From Paraburkholderia sp. BL9I2N2 (lineage in GTDB: Bacteria; Pseudomonadota; Gammaproteobacteria; Burkholderiales; Burkholderiaceae): a stretch of DNA of 64,000 nucleotides. Under the pieces are notes generated by a model. It saw only the letters and a list, made by a program, of their open reading frames with translations, did no database searches and was not told the DNA's origin. The stretch lies in assembly GCF_004339745.1 (NCBI RefSeq), contig NZ_SMGP01000006.1:62001-126000 (forward strand). The letters run 5' to 3'. The stretch's first letter is position 1; each line of letters begins with the position of its first letter. Below are positions 9,096 through 17,015 of the stretch, one piece after another. The position numbers and the translations under genes are program-made.

Positions 9096-10127
9096 CTATT
9101 TGCGCAATCTGTCGACAGCGACCGCCAGCACGATAATTGCGCCCTTCAACAACTGCTGGTAATACGACGAGACGCCCATCAGGTCCATCCCGTTGTTGAT
9201 GGTCGCGATGATCAACGCCCCAACGAGGGTGCCGAACAGCGTTCCACGCCCACCGGAGAGACTGGTTCCACCAATCACGACGGCGGCGATCGCATCGAGT
9301 TCGTACCCGACACCTGCCTGAGGAAGCGCGGCCGTTGTACGGGCCGTCAGGATCAGTCCAGCCATGCCTGCAAGTGCACCGGATATCACGTAGGTCAGTG
9401 CAATAACCGTCCTCGTCGATACGCCGCTCGTCTTGGCCGCCCGCTCGCTGCCTCCCACGGCATAAACGTATCGACCGTACGGCGTGTAGCGAAGCACGAC
9501 CCACGCGACGGCGAACACCGCTGCGACAATAAGGACTGGGACGGGAATTCCGCCTACGCTGCCCGCGCCGATCCACACGAATGCATCAGGCAGGTCAGAC
9601 ACGGGGCGACCATCCGAATAGATCAGCGTCATGCCACGGGCCATGCTGAGCATGCCGAGTGTGGTCACAAAAGGCGGCAGCCTCAGCCGGGCCACTAGTA
9701 GCCCATTAACCGCGCCGAGCACGATGCCAGTGGCAAGGCCGGCGAAGATTGCGGCGGGAATCGAATGCAGCACAGAGCCGGGCGAGACCACGCCTGCTAT
9801 GAAGCCCGCCTGCATCGAGGACGTGGTGATCAGGCTGCCCGCCACCATGCCGGAGATGGCCATCACGGAGCCAACCGATAGATCGATACCTCCGGCGAGG
9901 ATCACGTAGGTCGCGCCGAGTGCGAGTACCGCGTTGATTGCGGACTGTCTTAGCAGATTGACCCAGTTGTCCCACGTCAGGAACACATCGTTCGAGACGG
10001 AAAAGAATGCGCAGATAACGATGAATACGCCTGCGATCCCCAAGGTCCTGACGACGGTTCCGAGGTGACGCGCAATCGAGAAATGCGCTGTCTCAGGTAC
10101 TTGACCAGTAAATGCCCTGTTCTTCAT
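9096..10127 (-). CDS. Sugar ABC transporter permease (RbsC type)
   Basis: A 343-residue inner-membrane permease of the ribose/xylose branch, with about ten hydrophobic segments. Typical motifs: [19 protein letters not shown] (near 77-95), [24 protein letters not shown] (the cytosolic loop that touches the ATPase) and [15 protein letters not shown] near the end. It is intact, unlike its partner ATPase and binding protein. The start has GGTGGAGAC directly upstream. It is the first gene of the operon that follows promoter copy 2 and goes on with the binding protein, a hypothetical gene and the metallo-hydrolase. Confidence 0.92.
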   Translation of the reverse strand: MKNRAFTGQVPETAHFSIARHLGTVVRTLGIAGVFIVICAFFSVSNDVFLTWDNWVNLLRQSAINAVLALGATYVILAGGIDLSVGSVMAISGMVAGSLITTSSMQAGFIAGVVSPGSVLHSIPAAIFAGLATGIVLGAVNGLLVARLRLPPFVTTLGMLSMARGMTLIYSDGRPVSDLPDAFVWIGAGSVGGIPVPVLIVAAVFAVAWVVLRYTPYGRYVYAVGGSERAAKTSGVSTRTVIALTYVISGALAGMAGLILTARTTAALPQAGVGYELDAIAAVVIGGTSLSGGRGTLFGTLVGALIIATINNGMDLMGVSSYYQQLLKGAIIVLAVAVDRLRK

Positions 10128-10181
10128 GTCTCCACCTTGTCTGTGAACGGCCCGTGCATCGAAGTGCTGTGCCTTAATCTC

Positions 10182-10244
10182 ATGCTAGGAATGCTCAAGG
10201 GTTCATGCAAACGATTTGATTTCCCTGTAAGGTGAGAAAAACTC
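10182..10244 (-). promoter_or_regulatory. Conserved promoter box, copy 2 (drives permease operon)
   Basis: GAAATCAAATCGTTT on the minus strand at 10209-10223, then 21 bases, then TAGCAT at 10182-10187, 55 bases before the permease start. The upstream GAGTTTTTCTC element is in register with the other copies. Confidence 0.78.
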
Positions 10245-10523
10245 CGCGGCGCCTTCCTCACCTTGTCCTGTCACGCTGATGCGCAGGCTTGCATCAGGAA
10301 GCAGGAAGACGAACCTTTCGGCCATAGCAAACGGTAGCCTTGGTCTTCTGCAGGCCAGGAGGTTTTGGGATCGCCGTCACGACGAACGCGGGACATGCGA
10401 AGTGGCACCGGATGACTCCGGATGCATAGACGGACTGGAAATAATTCCGATCGACGCTGAACCGCGAGGGCCCAGGCCGGGACATGCCCGGCCTTGGACC
10501 GCCGAAGCTGTGTGCCCGGCGTA
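10245..10523. other. Intergenic stretch with a GC-rich hairpin
   Basis: No gene is supported. A stem GGCCGGG/CCCGGCC (10475-10481 with 10487-10493, loop ACATG) lies 30 bases beyond the stop of the leftward MFS gene and could end its transcript, although no T-run follows. Confidence 0.4.
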
Positions 10524-11869
10524 TCAGCGGTCGTGCAGAATATCTGCGTCCTTCGTTTCCCTCGAAAGCGCAACGCAGATCCCGGAAATCAGCGCCGTTG
10601 CGACGATGTACGCTGCGATCGGATATGGTGAATGGTAATGGCCGAGAAGGTACGCGCCAACAATCGGCGCCGTACCGCCCCCGATGATGCCGCCTATATT
10701 GGTGGCGACCGCGAAGCCCGTGAATCGCGCACTCGGTCCGAAAGCCTCGCCAGTGAATGACGGTGCCGGCCCGTAGACAAGACCGTAGCCCGTCATCAGC
10801 AGCGCCGAGCCAAGCAGCATCGGGAAGAAACTCCCCGTACTGAAAAGAAACCAGAATGGAAAGGCTGACAGCGCAATCACACCAAGACCGATCAGCATCG
10901 CCTTTCTCCGCCCAATGCGGTCGGACAACGCGGCGGAAAACGGAACCGCGACAAGATGGGTGCAGATTGCCAGCATCACCACGAGCAAAACCATCGTATT
11001 CGAAAGACCCAGCTCTCTCTGACCATAGCTAAGCGAGAACACCGTGAACAGATAGAAAGTCGCGAAGTGGCAGATGACCGCGCCGGATACAAGCAGCAGT
11101 TCGCGCGGATACTCGGCGAACAGGCGTGCTGCCGGTGCCCGGTCGGGGCGACTGCTTTGCGTGCGGACCTTCGCGGCCGATTCGAAAACAGGCGATTCCG
11201 CAACGCGGCTTCGCACGTACAAGCCGATCAGCAACAGAAGCAGACTTGCGATAAATGGCACTCGCCAGCCCCACGAATAGAATTCGGCGCGTGTAAGGAA
11301 CGCATTCACGGCAAGCAGAAGACCGGAGGACAGAACGAAGCCAAAGACAGGCCCCACATTGTTCAGTCCTGCGTAAAACCCTCTCTTTCGTCTGGGTGCG
11401 TGCTCGAGCAACATCAATACGGCGCCGCTATATTCACCGGCAAACGCGAAGCCCTGGATGAAGCGTAATACGCACAGAAGCAATGGCGCCCAGAATCCGG
11501 CCGAAGCGTAGGTGGGCAAGAATCCGATTCCCGCCGTTGAAAGCCCCATAGTGATAAGCGTGAGATACAGCAGCTTCTTGCGACCGATGCGATCGCCAAA
11601 GTGCCAAGCACAAGCGATCCCACGGGTCTCGAAATGAAGGAGATTGCGAAGGTCGAAAGCGACAGCAATCGTGCTACCGCAGCATCCTGTCCGGGAAAGA
11701 AGAGCGGTGCGAAAATCAGGGCGGCGGCAGTCCCATACAGGTACAGATCGTATGTTTCGAGCGCCGTGCCAAACAGGCTGCCAAAGATCACATTGCGCAT
11801 GCGTCTCGTGTCAGCTTCATCGGCGAGGTGCGCGTCGTTGGCTTCCGTGTAGGCGGAAGGAATTTGCAT
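10524..11869 (-). pseudogene. MFS metabolite:H+ symporter (MHS/ShiA type), one frameshift
   Basis: A 12-helix carrier of the metabolite:H+ symporter branch in two frames. The N-terminal part (MRNVIFGSLFGTALETYDLYLYGTA, helix 1) ends in SRPVGSLVLG and then leaves the family pattern. The remainder, from STAGIGFLPTYA onward, lies in a different frame. Between them the DNA would read LGHFGDRIGRKK, the diagnostic loop 2-3 motif, if one C were restored to the minus strand (near 11603 on the plus strand GTGCCAAG should be GTGGCCAAG). With that base the protein is 448 residues, normal for the family. The start has CGGAGACA upstream. It is a single-gene transcript after promoter copy 3. Substrate unknown; relatives move shikimate, alpha-ketoglutarate, proline/betaine or citrate-like acids. 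Confidence 0.85.
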
Positions 11870-11951
11870 GATTGTCTCCGTCTTTGTATCGATTCATCGT
11901 CGGCCAGCGCTGGCGCGCGTTGGCGGCAGAGCGATGCCAGCCGTTCGATGC

Positions 11952-12014
11952 AATATATGACCGGAGCAATTTCAGGCCAAACGATTTGATTTCCGGACTC
12001 GGAGAGGAAAACTC
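11952..12014 (-). promoter_or_regulatory. Conserved promoter box, copy 3 (drives MFS gene)
   Basis: GAAATCAAATCGTTT on the minus strand at 11979-11993, 21 bases, then TATATT at 11952-11957. The upstream GAGTTTTCC element is in register. The box lies just beyond the LysR gene stop. Confidence 0.78.
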
Positions 12015-12046
12015 ACAGACTCGCTTTCGTCAGACCACTTGCAGTG

Positions 12047-12934
12047 CTACTTGCCGTTGCTTTCGGTCTCGCGAAGCTCGTCCCGAAGCCATTCCACCAG
12101 CGCGATCGTCTGGGGATGCGTTTCTACATGCGGAGCGACCCACAATACCAGTTGTCGTGGACCTGGTACAAACCCGAAAGGCGCGACCAGACCTGCAGAA
12201 TCGAGTTCATCACGAACCAGCATACGCGGCACGGCCGCCATACCAAGACCGCACTTCGCAGCCTGAATCAGGAGATAGAAGTGATCGAAAGACTCTGCGA
12301 TGACTGGCGGGTTCGCCAATGCGTTGCCTGAGGCCTCGAACCAGTTGCTCCATGCGGCTGGGCGGGTGTTGGTTGTCAGAAGCCTTGCACGCTCAAGATC
12401 GCAGGGCTTGGCGATCCGCGTTGACCGCATGTACTCAGGCGAACACACGACGCCAATGTACTCGTCAACCAGATAGATCGGTTCGATCCCCTTTGCCGGC
12501 TTGATCGCATTCGTCCGTATCGCCACACTGATATTGTCACGGGAGAAATCGACCTCTCCGTAGCTCGTATTAAAGCTTAGTTCAAGCGAAGGATGCTTCT
12601 TGTGCAGCTTCGTCAGTCGGGGAAGCAACCAGTACATCATGATCGACGACGAGCACGACAGCGTGAGCGGGCCAGGCTGGAGCTGGTCAACGCTTGCCTG
12701 TATGAGATTGAATGCGCGTGTCAGACCTTCTGCTAGGCGCAGTCCTTCCGGCGTCGGATCGGTCGCATGGGCATTACGCAGCAGCAGCAACACGCCTAGC
12801 TGCTCTTCAAGAGAGCGGATGTGACGGCTGATTGCGCCGTGAGTCACACACAGTTCGTCAGCTGCGGCGCTGAAGCTATGGAGCCGGGCGGTAGCTTCGA
12901 ACGCCCGGAGCGCGTTTAACGAGACACGAGGCAT
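12047..12934 (-). CDS. LysR-family transcriptional regulator (GcvA-like)
   Basis: A 295-residue regulator. The start at 12934 (MPRVSLNALRAFE) is chosen because the family begins a few residues before the winged helix; the frame is open to 12982 with an atypical extension. Winged HTH at residues 1-60 (SFSAAADELCVTHGAISRHI), then a periplasmic-binding-protein-like effector domain from about 90. The opening PRVSLNALRAFEATARLHSF is of the GcvA/AmpR-like subgroup. It lies between promoter copy 3 and divergent promoter copy 4, so it is the obvious regulator for the four boxes; effector likely a pathway intermediate. Its own promoter must lie in 12935-13048. Confidence 0.9.
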   Translation of the reverse strand: MPRVSLNALRAFEATARLHSFSAAADELCVTHGAISRHIRSLEEQLGVLLLLRNAHATDPTPEGLRLAEGLTRAFNLIQASVDQLQPGPLTLSCSSSIMMYWLLPRLTKLHKKHPSLELSFNTSYGEVDFSRDNISVAIRTNAIKPAKGIEPIYLVDEYIGVVCSPEYMRSTRIAKPCDLERARLLTTNTRPAAWSNWFEASGNALANPPVIAESFDHFYLLIQAAKCGLGMAAVPRMLVRDELDSAGLVAPFGFVPGPRQLVLWVAPHVETHPQTIALVEWLRDELRETESNGK

Positions 12935-13026
12935 GCAGAATCCCAAGGATAGCCAACGGGGGGGCGCTTGCAACATCCCCACTCGTCAGTCTGCCCAAGG
13001 CGATGTCTCCCTCCGCCAGCCTATTG

Positions 13027-13090
13027 TGAGTTTTTTGCGTAGCTGTCGGAAATCATATCGTTTGATGAGACACGGGGTCAATCATATATT
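13027..13090 (+). promoter_or_regulatory. Conserved promoter box, copy 4 (drives RLP-kinase operon)
   Basis: GAAATCATATCGTTT on the plus strand at 13049-13063 (one base different from the others), 21 bases, then TATATT at 13085-13090, 101 bases before the RLP start. The upstream GAGTTTTTT lies at the same distance as in the leftward copies. Confidence 0.75.
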
Positions 13091-13190
13091 GGCCATACAC
13101 CCCGACGGCTGGTGCACGTCTCAAACCACGATACACGGCGATTGAGCGCAGCATCAGCCCAGCCAGTACACCCAGACGACGAGTCACAAA

Positions 13191-14468
13191 ATGGTCGAAA
13201 CTTCTCACTCACGCGCAGAATTTACCGCACGCTACTTCGTTGAAAGCTCGGTCCCCATCGCGAAGGCGGCCGAGGTGATCGCAGGCGAACAGTCAAGTGG
13301 AACCTTTCTGGCACTGCCGGGAGAAACGGAAGCGCTGAAGGATCGTGCCCGTGCGCGGGTTACGAAGGTTAACTCGTTACCGCCCGTCTTTGAGCCGTCG
13401 CTTCACAGCGCATTTGCGCAGCGTAAAGGACCTGTGAGTCTGTACTACAGAGGTGAAATCGAAATCGCATTTCCTGTCGACAACATCGGCACGAATCTCC
13501 CGACCCTGCTGTCAACGATCGCCGGCAACCTCTTTGAACTCGGCGAGGTGACGGGACTTCGTCTGCTCGACATCGAATTTCCCGAGAACTATGCGCGCAC
13601 TTTCCATGGTCCGCGCTTCGGTATCGAAGGCACGCGGCAACTGGCGAAGGTCCATGACCGCCCTCTCATCGGGACGATCATCAAACCAAGTATCGGACTG
13701 CTGCCCGATCAGACGGCCAAAATCGTCGACAGTCTCTGCTCCGCAGATATTGACTTCATCAAGGACGACGAGCTTCTCGTGGACCCTGCCTATGCGTCCT
13801 TCGATGACCGCCTTGCAGCAGTGATGCCCGTATTGCACCGGCACGCGGACCGCCTCGGAAGAATGCCGATGTACGCGATCAACATCTCCGGCACCATCGA
13901 TGAAATGTTGCAACGCCACGACACCGTGCTCGAGGCAGGCGGCACCTGTGTCATGGTGTGCGTGAACTGGGTAGGCTTCGCGGGCGTTGAGCATCTCCGG
14001 AAGCATGCGCAACTGCCGATTCATGGCCACCGGAACGGTTGGGGTGCGCTCACCCGCTGTCCGCAGTTGGGCTTTTCGTTTACCGCGTATCAGAAGCTGT
14101 GGCGACTTGCAGGTATCGACCACCTTCATGTCAACGGTCTTCGCAGCAAGTTCTGGGAGCCCGATGAATCAGTGATTGAATCTGCGCGTTCTTGTCTCGC
14201 GCCGTTCGCAGGTGTGCAGTCCCTGATGCCCGTCTTCTCTTCGGGGCAATGGGCTTCGCAGGCGCCCGATCTTTTCACGCTATTACGCTCGGTCGATCTG
14301 ATGCACCTTGCCGGTGGCGGCATCATTGGGCATCCGCAAGGCATCGCCGCGGGCGTTGCCAGCATGCGTGAAGCGTGGGAGGCGGCGGTTGAAGGTGTTG
14401 ACCTGACAACCTATGCCCAGTCCCGCCCGGCCTTGCGCGCCGCGCTCTCGCACTTCCAGGCCGCTTGA
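13191..14468 (+). CDS. RuBisCO-like protein (form IV; sugar-acid phosphate decarboxylase/transcarboxylase candidate)
   Basis: A 425-residue protein with the RuBisCO large-subunit fold. Conserved metal and phosphate residues are present: GTIIKPSIGL with Lys near 165, the carbamate motif IKDDE (Lys191, Asp193, Glu194), His278/His280-Arg281 in HGHRNGWGA, GIDHLHVNG, a loop-6-like lysine (Lys320 in GLRSKFWEP) and the phosphate loop LAGGGIIGHP. It is not a true RuBisCO: the neighbourhood has no small subunit, activase or phosphoribulokinase. Its direct partner is a DUF1537 kinase, the pairing described for D-apionate catabolism, where RLPs decarboxylate or transcarboxylate 3-oxo-isoapionate-4-phosphate (OiaX, OiaT). 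Inference: it acts on a phosphorylated 3-oxo sugar acid made by the kinase. First gene of a rightward operon. Confidence 0.88.
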   Translation: MVETSHSRAEFTARYFVESSVPIAKAAEVIAGEQSSGTFLALPGETEALKDRARARVTKVNSLPPVFEPSLHSAFAQRKGPVSLYYRGEIEIAFPVDNIGTNLPTLLSTIAGNLFELGEVTGLRLLDIEFPENYARTFHGPRFGIEGTRQLAKVHDRPLIGTIIKPSIGLLPDQTAKIVDSLCSADIDFIKDDELLVDPAYASFDDRLAAVMPVLHRHADRLGRMPMYAINISGTIDEMLQRHDTVLEAGGTCVMVCVNWVGFAGVEHLRKHAQLPIHGHRNGWGALTRCPQLGFSFTAYQKLWRLAGIDHLHVNGLRSKFWEPDESVIESARSCLAPFAGVQSLMPVFSSGQWASQAPDLFTLLRSVDLMHLAGGGIIGHPQGIAAGVASMREAWEAAVEGVDLTTYAQSRPALRAALSHFQAA

Positions 14469-14476
14469 ATCCAGGT

Positions 14477-15895
14477 ATGAGTAACAAGCAACCACTTCAA
14501 CACATAAAGCTACGGCTCGCGTATTACGGCGACGACTTTACCGGCTCGACGGATGCCCTGGAAGTTCTGGCCTTCGCGGGGCTGCGATGCGCACTGTTTC
14601 TCAAGCCCCCAAGCAACGCGCAGCTCGCACAGCTCGGCGGCTTCGATGCGATTGGTGTAGCGGGCGACAGTCGCGGGATGAGCCCCGCGGAGATGGCCGA
14701 GTCACTGCCCCAAGTCTTCCGCGCGTTACGCGATCTTGATACGCCAATATTGCATTACAAGGTGTGTTCGACGTTCGACAGCGGCCCGACGATCGGAAGC
14801 ATCGGAAAGGTCATGGAGATTGCCAGAGACAGCATCGCTTCCGGTCCCATTCCTATCATCGCTGGCACCCCTGCACTGAAACGATATTGCGCTTTCGGGA
14901 ATCTCTTTGCGCGATCAGGCACGGATGGTCAGATCTATCGGATCGATCGACATCCGATCATGAGCGCCCACCCTGTCACTCCGATGAGCGAAGGAGACTT
15001 GGTACGCCATCTCGGAATGCAGACGACCCTGCCCCTTACGGGATTCTTTGTTCCGAACTTCGAACAGGACCGGCCCCAGCTCGATCTGGCGTGGAGCGAG
15101 TCTCTCGACAGCGGACACGCTGGAATCGTGCTGGATTCGTGTTCCGCCCATCATCTGACTGAAGTTGGCCGACTACTGGAGCGATACGCTGACTCCGCCG
15201 GTCGCGTCTTCAGTATCGGATCATCAGGCGTCGAATATGCCCTGACGCAATGGTGGCGCGAACTTGGGACGCTTCGGGAGGCCGTTAGATCATACGACCA
15301 CATCGAGCCCGCGAAGCAGATCCTCGCGATGTCAGGCAGTGCGTCACCGCTTTCTGCAGCGCAAATTGACACGGCTATCGAGGCAGGTTTCGAAGGCATC
15401 GCGATCGACGCGAAGGCACTGGTCGCGGACGGGTGGAAGGACGCGGCCGATGAAATCGTCGACCGTACCGTCAACTATATTCGCGAAGGTCGAAGCGTTG
15501 TCATGCACACCGCGCGCGGACCGAAAGATCCACGCATTGCGAGCATGCTCGGTTCGTTCATCTCCCAAGGTGCGTCCCCTGATGACGCGCGGCACCTGGG
15601 TGGCCGTCTACTCGGCCAACGGTTGGGCGCGATCGCCCAGGCCGTGCTCGAAACCGCATGCCTCGGTCGGCTCGTACTGTCAGGTGGCGATACATCGAGC
15701 CAGGTGACACAGGTTCTCGGTCCGGATGCTCTCGAAATAGATGGTCGGCTCGCGCCTGGAGCACCGCTGTGTCGAGTGATCTCGGAGAAACCGCACCTCC
15801 GCAATCTACAGCTGGCGCTGAAGGGCGGCCAGATGGGCGACGAGAATTTCTTCGTCATCGCACGCGATGGCGTGTCCCGTAAAAGTCTGGCGTGA
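14477..15895 (+). CDS. Four-carbon acid sugar kinase family protein (DUF1537)
   Basis: A kinase of about 472 residues. The N-terminal substrate domain opens with the family motif YYGDDFTGSTDAL; the C-terminal nucleotide domain has LSGGDTSSQV and ends in the family motif LKGGQMGDENFF. The frame also allows a TTG at 14465 that overlaps the RLP stop; the ATG at 14477 is more likely. Characterised relatives phosphorylate erythronate, threonate or 3-oxo sugar acids (DenK, LtnK, OtnK, OiaK). Next to an RLP the best match is a 3-oxo-isoapionate-kinase-like role, supplying the phosphorylated substrate. Cytosolic, co-transcribed with the RLP. Confidence 0.88.
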   Translation: MSNKQPLQHIKLRLAYYGDDFTGSTDALEVLAFAGLRCALFLKPPSNAQLAQLGGFDAIGVAGDSRGMSPAEMAESLPQVFRALRDLDTPILHYKVCSTFDSGPTIGSIGKVMEIARDSIASGPIPIIAGTPALKRYCAFGNLFARSGTDGQIYRIDRHPIMSAHPVTPMSEGDLVRHLGMQTTLPLTGFFVPNFEQDRPQLDLAWSESLDSGHAGIVLDSCSAHHLTEVGRLLERYADSAGRVFSIGSSGVEYALTQWWRELGTLREAVRSYDHIEPAKQILAMSGSASPLSAAQIDTAIEAGFEGIAIDAKALVADGWKDAADEIVDRTVNYIREGRSVVMHTARGPKDPRIASMLGSFISQGASPDDARHLGGRLLGQRLGAIAQAVLETACLGRLVLSGGDTSSQVTQVLGPDALEIDGRLAPGAPLCRVISEKPHLRNLQLALKGGQMGDENFFVIARDGVSRKSLA

Positions 15896-16027
15896 CATGC
15901 GCGCCCCGACGCGGAACGGCAAAACGCGTATCAAGGGCCATGAGTGGGCAGCAAGCAGGAGGCATCTGGAACACCAATCCCGCTGCCGCGCTGCCAGTTC
16001 ATGGCCACAACCTGTGTGTTGGAAAGG

Positions 16028-16603
16028 ATGAAGTTCTCCCTCTCGGATCTGGCGGCCGTTGACTCCGCCATTGAGGCACTGCGCGCGGGTGCGCTTATCG
16101 CCTATCCCACGGAAGCTGTCTTCGGCCTCGGGTGCGATCCCTCAAACGACCAGGCAGTCAGCGCAGTGGTTCGTCTCAAGCGACGCGATTCTTCAAAGGG
16201 ACTAATTGTTATCGGAGCGACGCTCGAGCACATCAAGCCTTACGTTGACTGGGACCGGCTCGACAGGGGGGCCCAGACAGCAATCCTCGCGAGTTGGCCA
16301 GGCGCCCAGACGTGGATATTGCCTCGCTCGCCGGGCGCAGGCGCTGTCTTAAGTGGAAGTCATCCAGGCATTGCCGTTCGGGTGACAGCGCATAAGCCCA
16401 CTGCCGACTTATGTACCGTGTTCGGTGGCGCGCTTGTTTCAACCAGCGCAAACCCCAGTGGCGCGCCTCCGGCCCGAACGGCCGATGCCGTACAGCAGTA
16501 TTTTGGCACTCGGGTAGATCTGCTTCTCGACGAGCCCGTTGGTTCCCGCACGCGACCGACACCCATTCGCGATGCATTGACTGGTCGCCTGCTCCGATCG
16601 TAG
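16028..16603 (+). CDS. Sua5/YciO/YrdC (TsaC-like) protein
   Basis: A single-domain protein of about 191 residues, similar in size to TsaC (threonylcarbamoyl-AMP synthase, which starts t6A formation in tRNA from threonine, bicarbonate and ATP). Family motifs: IAYPTEAVFGLGCDP, VVRLKRRDSSKGLIVI and SANPSGAPPARTADAV. ATGs at 15944, 16001 and 16028 are possible; 16028 (MKFSLSDLA) gives the normal length. It lies 132 bases after the kinase in the same direction, so it may share the transcript. Its presence in a catabolic cluster is odd; it could be an ordinary housekeeping copy that happens to sit here, or a paralogue with another carbamoyl-transfer job. Confidence 0.85.
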   Translation: MKFSLSDLAAVDSAIEALRAGALIAYPTEAVFGLGCDPSNDQAVSAVVRLKRRDSSKGLIVIGATLEHIKPYVDWDRLDRGAQTAILASWPGAQTWILPRSPGAGAVLSGSHPGIAVRVTAHKPTADLCTVFGGALVSTSANPSGAPPARTADAVQQYFGTRVDLLLDEPVGSRTRPTPIRDALTGRLLRS

Positions 16604-17015
16604 TCGATAAAGAGCAGATCGTCCTTGTAACCCGTTTCAGAGGCCCGACCGGGATCTGGCCTTATCTGAAGCTTAAGATAAGGCAGTGGATAAATGCTTA
16701 TCCCGGTCAGGCGTCGTCACAGCGGCTAACAGGATCCCACGGTGATCTTGGTCGAGCGGAGCGGTATGTCTACCGAAACTATCGATTCACTACAGTCTTC
16801 TGGAGCTGCTGGAGTTGTTCCAGGGTCAGTCGCCAGCAATGTAACCGTCTCAGGTTCCTGTTCTCCAATATTCGACTCACCGGCCATACTGTCGTGCCGG
16901 AGGAACGCGACGCGATGGCGTCATCATGTACCAATAGTTGATGGCTGCCCCTTGTCACCGGCCCCGTAGTGCCAATTTTTGCACCCCAAAGCCAGCTCCT
17001 TCACCCTGCCGAACG
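16604..17015. other. Gene-free stretch with two clustered dyads
   Basis: No gene is supported. Two perfect inverted repeats lie close together: CCTTATCT (16660-16667) with AGATAAGG (16676-16683), and GGATAA (16688-16693) with TTATCC (16698-16703). All four arms contain GATAA or TTATC. They may be transcription ends for the rightward operon or protein sites; no T-run follows. Confidence 0.4.

Noticed and set aside
9067-9576. Upstream extension of the binding-protein frame to 9576
   Set aside because: The added residues run through the permease gene and are Arg-rich; a signal peptide and ribosome site mark the start at 9066.
13191-14468. True RuBisCO for CO2 fixation
   Set aside because: No small subunit, phosphoribulokinase or activase nearby, and the partner is a DUF1537 kinase.
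16411-16941. 176-codon rightward frame starting inside the TsaC-like gene
   Set aside because: Out of frame with the TsaC-like gene, no family pattern and no ribosome site.
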